NCBI RefSeq assembly: GCF_900005765.1
Contig: NC_041687.1
Span: 620,001-684,000 of the forward strand
DNA length: 64,000 nt
Reading direction: 5' to 3'
Origin: Plasmodium relictum
Taxonomy: Eukaryota > Apicomplexa > Aconoidasida > Haemosporida > Plasmodiidae
Position numbers and translations under genes: made by a program
Notes under the pieces: model-generated
The model's database searches: none
What the model was told of the DNA's origin: nothing
Seen by the model: only the letters and a program-made list of their open reading frames with translations
In this document: positions 22,321 through 33,633 of the stretch, piece by piece
Numbering within the stretch: position 1 is the stretch's first letter
Layout: each line of letters starts with the position of its first letter

Positions 22321-23919
22321 TTATTTATTATTAAATCGTTCTAACCATTTATCTGCTTCTTTTATTTCCTTTTTTTCCTGTTCATCGAACTCATATATCA
22401 AGAAATTAACCGTTTCAACAATTCTCATCTTTAATGCTATAGATTCATCTTTTTTATCATAAATCAATATGTCACTTTTAATTATATTTAACAAATCACT
22501 TTTTAGTCTCTCTATATTTTTGTTATTTTCCCCGTAAGAATTATTTTTCATATTTTGTCTTAATTTCCTCCTTTCGTTTGCATATTCATGATATTTATTC
22601 ATCACATTTGTATACATTTTTTCTAATTCGGAAATTTCTTGGAACTTATAATTAAGAAGTCTGTAATTATACTTTTGAAAATAAGGGTGCTCTAAAATCT
22701 CTTTACATCCTCCTTTATATCCCAATCTTTCTTCTGGGTTGATATTAGTTAACTTTTCAATTAAATCAATTAATTCAGATGATATTATAGGTGGGTATTT
22801 TATTTCTTTTTTTTTTATTTTATTATAAATGAACCATTCCGTTGAACCATTAAACGGAACTGTACATGTTACCAGCTGATAAATAGTACATCCAAGACTC
22901 CATAAATCCCGTGCCTTACCACTACATTTGTTTATTAACGCTTCTGGAGGCATAAAGTTAGGAGTTCCAACATAATTTTCAAGTTTTTTTTTCTTCTTGT
23001 AGTTGTTATTACATTTATCTATATTTAAAGGATATTTACTAATTCTTAAAATATTTGAATGGTAAACATTCTCTTTCGAAATAAAATTGTTAAATTCACT
23101 ATTTTCAATGTTTTTAGGTTCTTTAATAACGCAGTTCTTTTTAATTCGATCCTTTAATTTTTTATCATTTTCTTCATTATTAAAATCTAAAACATTTTCA
23201 TTCAATTCTTCAATGTCTAAATTATTATTATTTGTAGTTCCAGATTCGTTTCCTGAGCTTTCTTTTATGTTCTTGTTATTTTTCTTTTTTAATCTGAATT
23301 TACTCAACTCTGGATCTTTTATTGTGGGTTCATTGAATGTTTCCACAGATATAATGTCTAAATCTTTAGAAGTACCAAAATCAATCAATTTTATTATTCC
23401 ATCCTTATTTATAACAAAGTTTTCGCATTTCAAGTCTCTATGAATTATATTTTTGCTATGTATGTAATCTAATGCATGGATCATTTGGAATATTAAGTTA
23501 AATGTTATATTTTCATTAACTCCAATACTACGATTTTTTAAAAATTCCCATAATTCATAATCAACATATTCATATAATAAATAAACATGTTGTCTATCTT
23601 TAAATGTATCAATTAATTTAATAATATTCACATGACCAGGAATATTTAATTTTGTCATAGCATGTTTTTCTATTAAAACATCATTAATTTTATTCATTCT
23701 TTTTACTTTTTCTTTTTCAAATATTTTTAGGGAGTATATTTTTGAAGGATTATTCTTCAATTTTACCATGAAGACTTCGCTGAAGTTACCACTTCCTATG
23801 TGCATATATACTTCAAAATCATCTTTACAGTATTTTGTAGGTATTTTATCTTTTTCACTTTTCATTATCTTTCCCTCAATGTCATAGAAATTTTTATTCA
23901 ATAAAAATCCTTTCTTCAT
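22321..23919 (-). CDS. PDK1: PDK1-like AGC protein kinase
   Basis: This 532-aa intronless protein is a Ser/Thr kinase with the glycine loop IGSGNFSEV (41-49), the VAIK-type Lys 65 (YSLKIF), HRDLKCEN (160-167), DFG (180-182) and PPEAL after GTPNF (318-328). The C-lobe reads KARDLWSLGCTIYQLV, then PF, then ERLG, with a Gly before the HPYF motif, as in PDK1 rather than Mps1/TTK. PDK1 phosphorylates the activation loop of other AGC kinases; in P. falciparum it activates PKA and is essential. Two oddities stand out. About 130 low-complexity residues (187-314) are inserted in the activation segment. The Ser equivalent to human Ser241 is Asn (ENYVGT). No PH domain follows the kinase; the tail is helical and charged. 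Synteny with the P. falciparum PDK1 locus supports the name. Confidence 0.82.
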   Translation of the reverse strand: MKKGFLLNKNFYDIEGKIMKSEKDKIPTKYCKDDFEVYMHIGSGNFSEVFMVKLKNNPSKIYSLKIFEKEKVKRMNKINDVLIEKHAMTKLNIPGHVNIIKLIDTFKDRQHVYLLYEYVDYELWEFLKNRSIGVNENITFNLIFQMIHALDYIHSKNIIHRDLKCENFVINKDGIIKLIDFGTSKDLDIISVETFNEPTIKDPELSKFRLKKKNNKNIKESSGNESGTTNNNNLDIEELNENVLDFNNEENDKKLKDRIKKNCVIKEPKNIENSEFNNFISKENVYHSNILRISKYPLNIDKCNNNYKKKKKLENYVGTPNFMPPEALINKCSGKARDLWSLGCTIYQLVTCTVPFNGSTEWFIYNKIKKKEIKYPPIISSELIDLIEKLTNINPEERLGYKGGCKEILEHPYFQKYNYRLLNYKFQEISELEKMYTNVMNKYHEYANERRKLRQNMKNNSYGENNKNIERLKSDLLNIIKSDILIYDKKDESIALKMRIVETVNFLIYEFDEQEKKEIKEADKWLERFNNK

Positions 23920-24543
23920 TTTTTCACTTTTTTTTTATTTTACATAATTTTAATAATTTCATTTTTGTATATATTTAATAATTGGAGTAAAAAAAATGTA
24001 TATTATTTAATTTTGTCTTATTTTTATAAAATCTTATTAAGTATATTGAAGTTCCAGCAAAAAATTCGCAATAAATGAATGTTTAATACTTAAAATGTTT
24101 ACTTAAATTTATTAACTTAATAATCACAACTAAAAAATTTTCATTACACTTTTAACAATTTTTAATTTTAATTAGAAATAATTTTGTAACTTTAATTTTA
24201 TTAATTGAAATTTCTAAAAAGAAAAAAATTAAAATATTTATATATTCTTTTTTTTAGTTCATATAATAAAAATCTATTTTTTGAAATTATTTTAAACAAA
24301 TTAAAAAAATAAAGTAAAAAGAAGTTATGCATTAATAAAAATAATAATTTAAAAAATAATAAAAACAATAATAATTATAAAAATAAGTGTAACATAATAC
24401 TTAAAAAAACAAAAATTAAATATATTTAAACTTTTTTAAGCACGCTTTAATGGATTATGAAAAATGTAAAAACTTTAAACTAAAATCTAAGTGTTTAGCA
24501 CATTCAAAAAATATATATATAAATATTTCAATTATGTTAATTT
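23920..24543. other. Intergenic region, head-to-tail minus-strand genes
   Basis: This is 624 bp holding the PDK1 upstream region and the 3' end of the heptatricopeptide-type gene. Only homopolymer-rich A/T sequence is seen. Confidence 0.6.
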
Positions 24544-26185
24544 TCAAATTGGACCATAAGAATTAACATCTTCTTTTATTTGTATAAAAGTGTCAAGAAC
24601 TCCTAAAATTCTATCATTTCCTTTCCCATTTATTGTAAATATATTATGTAAATTTTTTATTTGTGATAACTCCAAGTCAATAGCCTTTTTTTGTATAGCT
24701 ACTCCAAATTGCTTCCATAAATCATCGTCATGAATTTTCATTTCTTGCAAATATATTATAATATCATATAAATGCTGCATATGCATATTAACACACTTTC
24801 TTTTTAAGTGATAAAATAAATGATATAAAATTCTTCTATCTTTTATTTTTAACTTATATATACTAGTAGTAATTTCATGCATCATTGAACTATTTACGGT
24901 ATGATCAAGCCTTAAAAATCTTGATAATTCTAATGTATATTCAATTATTTTTTTATTTTTTATTTCATATTCTCTTAGACATACCCATATACTAGTTATT
25001 CCTTGAGCAGTTATCATAATTTTATTATTTCTTATATTTTTTATCATAAAATTAAATAAAAATAAAAAAAAAAAAGGGTCTGTTTTGTTCATAATAGCGT
25101 ATGATTTCATAATCATACATATATCTTGACTTAAGTTCTTTTTGCATCCATATAAATCTATTTTATTCTCATAATTTTCTTCACAAATATTTTCTAGTCT
25201 TTGCTTTTGCGATTGCAATTCTTTACTTTCGTTAAATTTTTTATAGGCATTGTAATATGAGCTCGTATTTTTAATTTGAAAATTATTTTCATTATTTTTT
25301 TGCTTTTCATATTGAGTACTATTTTCGTTTAAGTCCATTTTTATTTGATCCTTATGCTCTTTTATTATGCCATTTTTTATTACATTATTTGATTCTTCGT
25401 CTAATGAATTTAATAAATGATATACTCTATTTTTCACGCATACTAATTCTAAAGGAGGCAACCTGTTTATCTTAGAATAAGCCCATGATATTAATGATAA
25501 TTCATGAAGAGTCATTGTTCTAATACAATCACGTAATATCTTATTTATTTCCATAAAAAGATCTGATAAATAAAAATTGTTTTTCGCATAACTCCAAGCT
25601 ATTAAACTAATTGTCTTATTATCATAATTTAAAATGTTGTTTTTTAAGACATTTTCGTAAATAAATAATAGAGATTTAGTGTGCCCCAAAATTGCATATC
25701 TATGTAAAATGAAAAAAAAAAAAGGTATTTATGAAATATAAAACAATACTATTAACATAAAAGCTTTTTATATATATTTTTTTTTTTTAAGTATAAATAA
25801 TATTACGTTTAAAGTTTTACCTGTGTACAAGTGTGCTTATATTTGATCTAAAAATGTTTATATTGTTGAATATGAAATCATTATAACTATTAAACGTTGG
25901 AGACAATAAGTCAACTTTTTTCATATGATTAATATATGTTAATGAAGCTATAATATCTCTTTTACTGAATCTTTCTGAATGTTTATAAATTAAATTAGTA
26001 AATATATTATAAAATAAAGTTACTTAATGAAATATTGTTTTTTTTTCTTTTTTACCTTTGTTGTCATTACAAAATCTCATAAATTCTTCAAAATATACAT
26101 ATTTGTTCATCAAACTTGCATAATAGGTATCATGTTTCCAATTTAAAATTTTAGAATATCTTTTGATAAGGAATGGAAAACTCAT
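24544..26185 (-). CDS. Heptatricopeptide/RAP-type organellar RNA-binding protein, 3 exons
   Basis: The exon model on the minus strand is 26185-26056, 25974-25821 and 25699-24544. Donors are GTAAAA and acceptors are TTCAG and ACATAG. Lengths sum to 1440 bases, giving 479 aa. The N terminus (MSFPFLIKRYSK...) is basic and could be a mitochondrial presequence. The body contains helical repeats with the signature LSLISWAYSK (and SLIAWSYAK), typical of the octotricopeptide/heptatricopeptide repeats in the large Plasmodium RAP protein group. These proteins bind RNA in the mitochondrion or apicoplast, often fragmented rRNAs. No C-terminal RAP domain is visible; the protein ends soon after a repeat at ILGVLDTFIQIK. 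An Asn/Lys-rich spacer interrupts the repeats near residues 200-260. Molecular partner unknown. Confidence 0.75.
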
Positions 26186-26631
26186 AATTATAATTGTGGA
26201 TTAAATTATTTTTTCGTGTTAAAAAAAAAACAAAAAGAAATTTTCTCTTTTGAATACAAAAATTCCATTGTGATAAATTACAATTTTAATTATTAATTAC
26301 TTTATTAGTTTTTTCTAATATTTGAAAAACAGAAATCGTTTCATTAAAAATTTGCTATTATGCAATCAATTTTTTTTATCTTATAACTTTTTTCATAAAA
26401 ATGTTTTTTAACGAAAATAATAAAATAAATAATTCATTTTACCTCCAGATTTAAGGGAAAATGAATTTATTTTAAAAAAAAAAATAAGTTTTAACAACGA
26501 AAAAAAAAAAAAAAGTAATAAATAATTGAATAAAACTAATTAAAAATAAAAGTATAATTAATCATATTTTTTTTAATTTCTTTTATGATTTTTTTTTAGT
26601 TATTAAATTTTAAAGCAAATAAAGAAAAAAA
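26186..26631. other. Intergenic region between minus-strand genes
   Basis: This is 446 bp of A/T-rich DNA with poly-A runs near 26480 and 26500-26515. It contains the promoter of the heptatricopeptide-type gene and the 3' UTR of GPI16. Nothing else recognised. Confidence 0.6.
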
Positions 26632-28643
26632 TTAAATATATCTTGTTTCTTCCTTTGCTGTAAGCTTAAATATAAATCCAAAAAATAACGTGATAACACA
26701 TGTTGAGATAGCTATAACATTAAAAGGCATACCTAAAAAAGAGGGAAAAAATATAAAAAATAAATATTATTTAACAATGACACAAAAATTGAAATGACAT
26801 ATTTAAAATAAAAATATGAAACACTTATTACAATTTCATGTTTTTTTAATAAAAATTACTTGTGTCAGGTAAAATAGTATCTATTAATACGGAAGAGGTA
26901 TATTTATACATAAAGTCATCATTTTTATGTAGAATATGATTTCTTTTTTGTTTAAATATTCCACTTCCTAATAATTTACCTCTATCTATATCAAATTCAA
27001 ATTCAAATGATCTAATTTGTATTTTGACTACTTCAAATCTATAGTTACAAATCATATAAAGATAATGTATAATTAAAAAAAGAAAAGGAAAAAGATGATA
27101 AAATAATATTTTATATGTATCAACAATTCGTACGAAAAACATTAATTATAGTCTTCTATGTTGCACTATACTAAATGCATATTTTTATTTTTTACAAATA
27201 TAATTTATTTTCACAAAAAATGTTAAATTATGATTATTTATGCACTATTCAGTATAAAAAAGTATCTATTTATTATAAAATTATTACTTTCATTTAGAAA
27301 AACATTTTGTATAAAATGGACATAATAATTAAAGAGGAATAGTTATATATATAAAAAAAAAAAATTATTATTTACCTTATTATAATTTCACATTGAGGTG
27401 GCAAGTTATATTTAAAATTTAGGTAGTAATAGTTTCCATTACTTCGTGAGTTTTTAAGAGTTTCAAAATTACTAAATTTAAGATCAAATTGTTTAATTAC
27501 ATTATACCCAAAATATATAAAATTACAATGTTTTTTCAATTTATTATCTCCATGAGAATATTTTCCTTGAATCATCATAGTATGTAATAATGGTGATAAA
27601 TAATATGGTAATTTGTCAACAAATAAAAAATTGCTGTTGTGATTTTTATTTAAATTTTGAAATATATATAATAATGAACTCTGTTTCTTTTTTATATCAG
27701 TTGATATCATACTGTTAGCTTCCTCTTTAGCCACATTAACATTTATATATTCTTCTATGATATTATATTTTTCATTTTGTAGAATACTATACAAATTTAT
27801 GTTTTCATATACTAAATCTATCTTACCATATCTTTCTAATACTGTTGTAACCAAATTTTCTTTTTTTTTCTTAACCATGAGTGCAGTTCTATCTATTAAA
27901 GGACATTCATTTAAATTATATTTACTATTTATCAAATCTATTATCCTTACATCTCTTTTGTGTTCATGTGTTGTAACATAATCAACATACATAACTAAAC
28001 AATTTTCAATATCGTCCTTTAGCACAAACCCGATATTGCTAGAAAGCTTTGATATTAAATATGAGGGACTTACAGAATTAAATAACCCTCCAAAATTTTT
28101 GCAGGGATAAAGCTTCTTAATTAATGAAAAGTTTTCAGTACAAATGCTTTCATCAGGTAAAAATGCAAAAATTTCATTATCTACTTTAATCAAATCTTTT
28201 ATTTTCAAAAGGTTAGTTGATACACCTGTAATAGACCAAATATCATTTAATAGTTGTCGTAGAAGGAATAATTCGTCATTTGAAAATTCACTATATTCAT
28301 TTCCTTTAGAAAATTTATTTTTTTCTTTCTTCTTTAATTCGACTACAAGAGTAAAACCAAAAGGATAGGAATCCAAATATTTATTGTTATAATTATTTCT
28401 GTATACACCTCTTTTTATATTAATTTTAAGTGATTTTACATAATCTAATATTTTTAATATATTTAAAGGAAGAAATTCTTTATAATCTTTACCATTAATA
28501 TTCAATTTTAGTTTAACATGTACCAAATTATTATCTAGAGGTGTTATATTAATACTTTCATCTATTACATAAGAATTTACTAATGAATTAAAAAAAATAA
28601 TAATATAAATAATATATTTTACACCTTTCATTTGAATTTGCAA
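26632..28643 (-). CDS. GPI16: GPI transamidase subunit GPI16 (PIG-T), 3 exons
   Basis: Exons are 28643-27376, 27038-26860 and 26732-26632 (1548 bases, 515 aa); junction phases agree. A signal peptide (IIYIIIFFNSLVNS) is followed by a large luminal domain. The stretch ICTENFSLIKKLYPCKNFGGL matches in spacing the conserved PIG-T motif CTEN...L.PC...GL, and includes the Cys that in other species bonds to GPI8. The last exon gives a single C-terminal transmembrane helix starting SMPFNVIAIS, matching the PIG-T pattern SMPYNVI, then a short cytosolic tail ending TRYI. GPI16 is the core scaffold of the ER complex that attaches GPI anchors to surface proteins such as MSP1 and CSP, so it should be essential. 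The transmembrane exon lies downstream of two introns and is easily missed by ORF searches. Confidence 0.88.
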
Positions 28644-28988
28644 TTTTCTAAGTGTTATTTTTTTTTTTACAATTTTTATTATTTTAATTTTTTTTTTTAA
28701 TAAGAAATAATAATTTTTTTTTAGTATTCGTCCTGAATTTTTATATTTAAAAACTTAATTATAAAAAAAAAATAATCTTATAAACTCTAAAAATTTAAAA
28801 AAAAAAAAATTCTTGTACCATTATTTTTAATTTATGTGCTATTAGGAATTTATTCATTCGTATCATTAAACACAAATTTAAAAAAAAAAAAAAAAGACTT
28901 AAATCAATAATCTTTAAAATATTATTTTTATTTTTTAATGATTTAATTTTTTCTAGTGAAAAAAAAAATTCTTGAAGTTTTAAAAAGA
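28644..28988. other. Intergenic region between GPI16 and JmjC genes
   Basis: This is 345 bp of head-to-tail spacing with poly-A/T runs. Nothing else recognised. Confidence 0.6.
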
Positions 28989-31501
28989 TTAATTAAATAT
29001 GCTTAATCTTTTTTTCGGTAAAAATCTTTTTATTTTTTTCCTTTTTATCTTTTTATACTTTTTTATGTTCCAGTTAATATAATATGATAAAATATCTGAT
29101 ATATCTGAAACATTTTCTTTATTAAAAATTCCAATCTAAAATAGAAATAAAAAAATAAATTTAAATTGAAACTAGAAAAAAAAAAAAATTAAAATAATAT
29201 TCAAATAAAAAATTTAACAAAGGATAAGTAAAAAATTCTTTTTAATTTTGACGTACCTTTTTATATAAATTTTTATTTCTTTCATTTAGGTATTTGTCTA
29301 TGTAGGGATGATAAAATCTATTTTGAGCTTCTCCAGAATTATTCATATTTATATAAGGTGGATAATACCAATAATTAAATGCCAAATGATCTAAAAAAAA
29401 ATTTACATATAATTAATCATATATGAAAAAATATTTATAATTTAAAAATAAAATATAAAAAAATATGTATATAATATATTTTATTTAATATGATAATTTA
29501 TAATACATTTTTTTCTTGAAAACGATTTAACTTCATGAAACCAACCACATGGTAAATATACTGTTGAAAAATAATTTAAAAAAAAATATATATATTTTAT
29601 AACATTATATATATATATTATGTTTATTATATTATTTATAATATATTGTGATAATTTTTTCCTTCTTTTTTAACATATATCTCCTTCATTCATGTAAACT
29701 TCAATGTATTTTTGCTCTATATCAGTACTATCACTAAATATATCAACTTCTAAAAATTTGAGAAAATGAAAAAAAAAAAAAATTTTTAATGTTATTAATT
29801 CACTTAATTATAAAATATACAATAATAAAGAAGAAAAGAAGATTGCTTTAACCATTTTTTCTATCTGCAGTATTAATAATACAAAAATGGTTTGGAATAT
29901 CATCCCTTTTTTTTCCTTTGCATCTGAATTTAGATTTATATAATTTGTAATTTAAAATATTGTCCTCTAATATATTTAATCTAAATAAAAAAAGGAAATA
30001 TGTATTTCTAAATAAAGTACTTCATAATTTTCTATTTTAATTTTTTTTTTTATTTATTTTTGTAAATACTTCTTTTCTGCTTTATTTATCGATTTTTCTA
30101 CTATTTTATTTTCTATAAAATTATCTAAAAAAAAAGTGAGAATACGAATAATTGATAAGAAAAAATTATAATTCATAAATGTTAAGTATTTATATAATCA
30201 TTGATGGTTTATTTTTTGCTACTTCTTTTGTTTAAATGTTCAGTCATTGTATTAATATCATTGTATACTTTATCTATCTTTTTTTTGTAGACATCTAAAC
30301 AGTGTGATCCTGAAGTAGAAATTATATGTATATATATATGTTATCTCATTTATTGTTTTCTTATTATAATTATTACCATCACTTCTAATAAACGGAGAAT
30401 AGGTAATTAATCCGTTGTTATGAATACGATAAATATTTCCTTTTGAAATTTATTTTAAAATATAATAATTAAATAATTGATAGTATAAAAAAATGCTATA
30501 AAAAAAAACAAAATATATTTTATGTGAATCAAATAAACGAATTTACCATTTGTTTTTAAATCGTAAGCAAAATATGGACTATATATTCGAAATATTTTTT
30601 TCCCTATAAAGAATTATACATATAAAATAAAAAATACTAATTTTTCGACAAAATTAATTAAAAATTAATTTTAATTCATTTTATAACCTTTTAGTAAAAC
30701 ATATATATTATCATGATAATCATGATGCAAAAATGTTTTTAAATTTTTGTCATCATTATTTCCTAACCAAACGTTGTATTGATAAATTTCTAAATTACTA
30801 ACAATTATATAAAATAAAAACATAAAAATAGCAAAACTTCAAAAAAAAAAAAAAGAAAGAAAATGAAATTACCCCATTATTTCTAATTTCTTTGGAAGAA
30901 AATTGATCATTTGGCGAGTAATTGAATTACAAAAATCAGTTGGACCGTATATATTTTCTTTTATATACTGTGTATTTAAATAATAATTGCTGTTTCCTTT
31001 TTCTATTAGTGATAAAAATTTATGAAATTTCATTTTTTTTTTCTCTCCTATTCCGAAAGAATTTGATACTTTTTGTTCCAATTCAACATATAAATTTTCT
31101 ACATTTTCCTTCATAAAATTTATATCTAGATTACACCTCTTGCTAATTATATATTCACTAAAAAAATATAATTTTATAAAAAAATTAATATATATGCGTC
31201 AATTAATGAATTGAAGTAATAATTTAAGTAAGAAGAATATATAAAGTAAAAATTCTTCATACCTTCTTAATAAACATGGTTTTCTTTTTAAAATATAATC
31301 TAAATAAAATTGTTCTGCACTTATATTTTCATCAATTCTATCAATTTTATTTAATTTTTGTTTATGGAAACAAAACCTAGAGTATTAACAAAGTATTAAA
31401 TATTTTTAATTTAAATTTTTGTCTAACAAATACTAAAATTTTATTCTTTAAGTATTAAAATCTTATAAAAATTACCCCGTATACTCATTTTTTAAAGGCA
31501 T
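28989..31501 (-). CDS. JmjC-domain (cupin-8) oxygenase, 13 exons
   Basis: Exons on the minus strand: 31501-31476, 31376-31263, 31157-30873, 30797-30688, 30603-30547, 30439-30377, 30309-30223, 30124-30070, 29980-29853, 29749-29675, 29560-29507, 29390-29257, 29135-28989. They total 1335 bases (444 aa) with consistent phases. The fold is JmjC: an N-terminal region reading ISAEQFYLDYILKRKPCLL, then NVWLGN, then the metal motif HHD (His166-x-Asp168) in FLHHDYHDNIYVLLKG, and the distal His342 in YLPCGWFHEV, followed by HLAFNYWYYPP. The Fe(II) triad is intact, so an active 2-oxoglutarate oxygenase is likely. The spacing between the two halves of the triad (174 residues) is long because of a charged insertion (exons 6-9). 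The architecture resembles JMJD7/HSPBAP1-type hydroxylases more than histone demethylases with PHD fingers. Substrate unknown. Confidence 0.85.
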
Positions 31502-32583
31502 TTTTGTAATGTAAAATTCAAGTTAATTTTTGAAATAATAAATTATTCTAAAGAAAAAAATATGCATAAATATTTTATATATACGCATACAGATATAGAA
31601 GTTTTAAAAATTAATTTATATTTTTGTTTTACACTATTATGAATTGGTTTCTACATATTATAGAATCACTTAGAAGTATTATTTTCTAAATTTTATATTA
31701 AAAAATAATGGAATTCCTTATAAACATATATTTTTATTTTTCTGATTATATTTTTTTTTTTCTTTGTATTGTTCATTAATTTGTGTAATTATTTTAAAAG
31801 CTAAAAATAGAAGTTGATAACAATAAAAATTAAAAATATGAAATATTTTTTTCAACAAAATTTCTTATATTATTTTTTCAAAAAAATTCTTATTAATTAC
31901 AGAAGTATAATATATTACTGAGACTTCTTTTATAGATTATTGCAAATGCTTAATAATAAAAAATATATTTTTTTTTTATATTTAAAAAAAAAAATTAAGA
32001 TATATTTTTGGTATACTCCAAAGATTGATGCTAAGTTAATTTATAGGTATTTAATGTTTAAGCTATTAAATTAAAATCATCTGATGAAATTTACATTTAT
32101 TTAAATGATGCAACAAAATTACTTTTTTATTATCTTTTTCTTTTTTTAAATTAAAATCAAGAAAATGATATTTTTTTTTTTTTGTGGCATTTTACCTCTA
32201 TTATGATTTTATTATATTTTTAATGAAATACGAATGTTATTACGAACAAGTGAAATTATCGAATTTACATTAATATATATATTTTTTTCTCTTCAATTAA
32301 TAAAATTTGTAGTACAATAATAATACAATATTTATATAATTAGCATTCTTTTTGAGGTTATTTATATGCTTTTGTTAATTGTATTATTTAATATTATACT
32401 CTTTAAATAAATTAAATAGGGTCAACATAATATATACTATAAAAACAAAAAACTTTGGCTTAGTTAACTACCTTTTAATAGTTTTTTTTAAATATATTTC
32501 TAAAAGAATTATTTTTTATTGATAATAAATTTTATTTATATGCTGCGTATTCATATAAATACTGAACAAGCAAGGTGAAAGAA
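31502..32583. other. Divergent intergenic region
   Basis: This is 1.08 kb between the JmjC gene (minus) and the membrane-anchored protein gene (plus). It should hold both promoters. Only A/T-rich sequence with T runs is seen. Confidence 0.6.
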
Positions 32584-33633
32584 ATGATTGGCACGCTTGA
32601 ATTTATATTTATAGTTATTATTTCTTTATTTTTTATAAAAATATATAAATATTTTTATAAAAAGAAATATGAGAAAGATAATTTCCCATCTAAAAAATTT
32701 GAGATAACTTGTTTGTCCTCAAATTTAAAAGTTGATATTATATGTGATATAACAAATAACTTTGGAAAATATTATGCTAAAGAAGCTATAAAAAAAAAAA
32801 ATATAGTATGTATAATTCCTGTACATAAAACCCACAATAAAAAATATGAAAATGTTGATAATTTTAATGAGTTTATGGCTGAGTTTTTTAAATTTCTAGA
32901 TATAAAAAATGGAAAACTAATACTAGCAAGTGAAAATAATTGTTTGTATGATTATTTACAGATTTCCCCAGAGGATGATGATGATGATATTTTATTAGCC
33001 TCATGTATTATTAATAAAAACATATCAATAATTGTTTGTGTTATTAATTATGATAAAGAGATTGAAAATCAACTTGATTATTATTTAAAGAATAAAAAAA
33101 ATAATATTTGTGCATTTATAAATAATTTATTTTTAAAAAATATAAATGACTTAAGAGATGAAAATGTAGAGTTAAGAGGAAAAAAATGTCCGTTAATTTC
33201 TAATAGAGAATTCAGTGATCTTTTAGAATTATTTGATTTCATGAATGTTAAAAAAGACTACTTACTTGATTTTTATTCAATTATGCTAATAAATATGAAA
33301 AACTTTTCCTATTTTTACAAACATTTAGGAAATTTAAGCTCAGGAACATTTTTAAATGCACATATATACGACAATTTTATATATTCAAATATATATAATT
33401 CCTTAATGGATATATATCATAATTTAATTTGTGAAAAAGTAAAAAAAGATAAAAAGAAAATTTATGTTAAAAAATTTTATGCATTTTATTGTCTAAAGTA
33501 TGATTATAAGAAAATGGTAAAATTTGCTTCGATGAAATTAAAAAATAATTTATTCTTGTTTTATTTCTATAATATTTACTACTATATTTACTACCAATTA
33601 GTCCTGCATTTTTCAAAAAAAAATTATTTATAA
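32584..33633 (+). CDS. Membrane-anchored conserved-looking protein, possibly a degenerate short-chain dehydrogenase
   Basis: This is a 349-aa single-exon protein starting at the ATG at 32584 (MIGTLEF). The GTG nine bases upstream is not needed. One N-terminal transmembrane helix (about 5-22) is followed by a Lys/Tyr-rich cytosolic flank. Residues ~50-85 have a Rossmann-like beta-alpha-beta pattern, with DITNNFGKYYAKEAIKK followed by IVCIIPVH. This recalls the TGxxxGxG segment of short-chain dehydrogenases but with the glycines mostly lost. Residues 85-300 alternate hydrophobic strands and helices. No convincing YxxxK catalytic pair is visible. The C terminus is aromatic and hydrophobic (FLFYFYNIYYYIYY) and may dip into the membrane. 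I do not recognise the gene; the SDR idea is tentative. Confidence 0.7.
   Translation: MIGTLEFIFIVIISLFFIKIYKYFYKKKYEKDNFPSKKFEITCLSSNLKVDIICDITNNFGKYYAKEAIKKKNIVCIIPVHKTHNKKYENVDNFNEFMAEFFKFLDIKNGKLILASENNCLYDYLQISPEDDDDDILLASCIINKNISIIVCVINYDKEIENQLDYYLKNKKNNICAFINNLFLKNINDLRDENVELRGKKCPLISNREFSDLLELFDFMNVKKDYLLDFYSIMLINMKNFSYFYKHLGNLSSGTFLNAHIYDNFIYSNIYNSLMDIYHNLICEKVKKDKKKIYVKKFYAFYCLKYDYKKMVKFASMKLKNNLFLFYFYNIYYYIYYQLVLHFSKKNYL

Noticed and set aside
22321-23919. Mps1/TTK assignment for the kinase
   Set aside because: The PPEAL motif is shared with Mps1, but the C-lobe pattern DLWSLGCTIYQLV...PF...RLG...HPYF matches PDK1 better, as does synteny.
32575-32583. GTG start nine bases upstream of the ATG at 32584
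   Set aside because: Nuclear Plasmodium genes start at ATG; the ATG follows at once and precedes the transmembrane helix.
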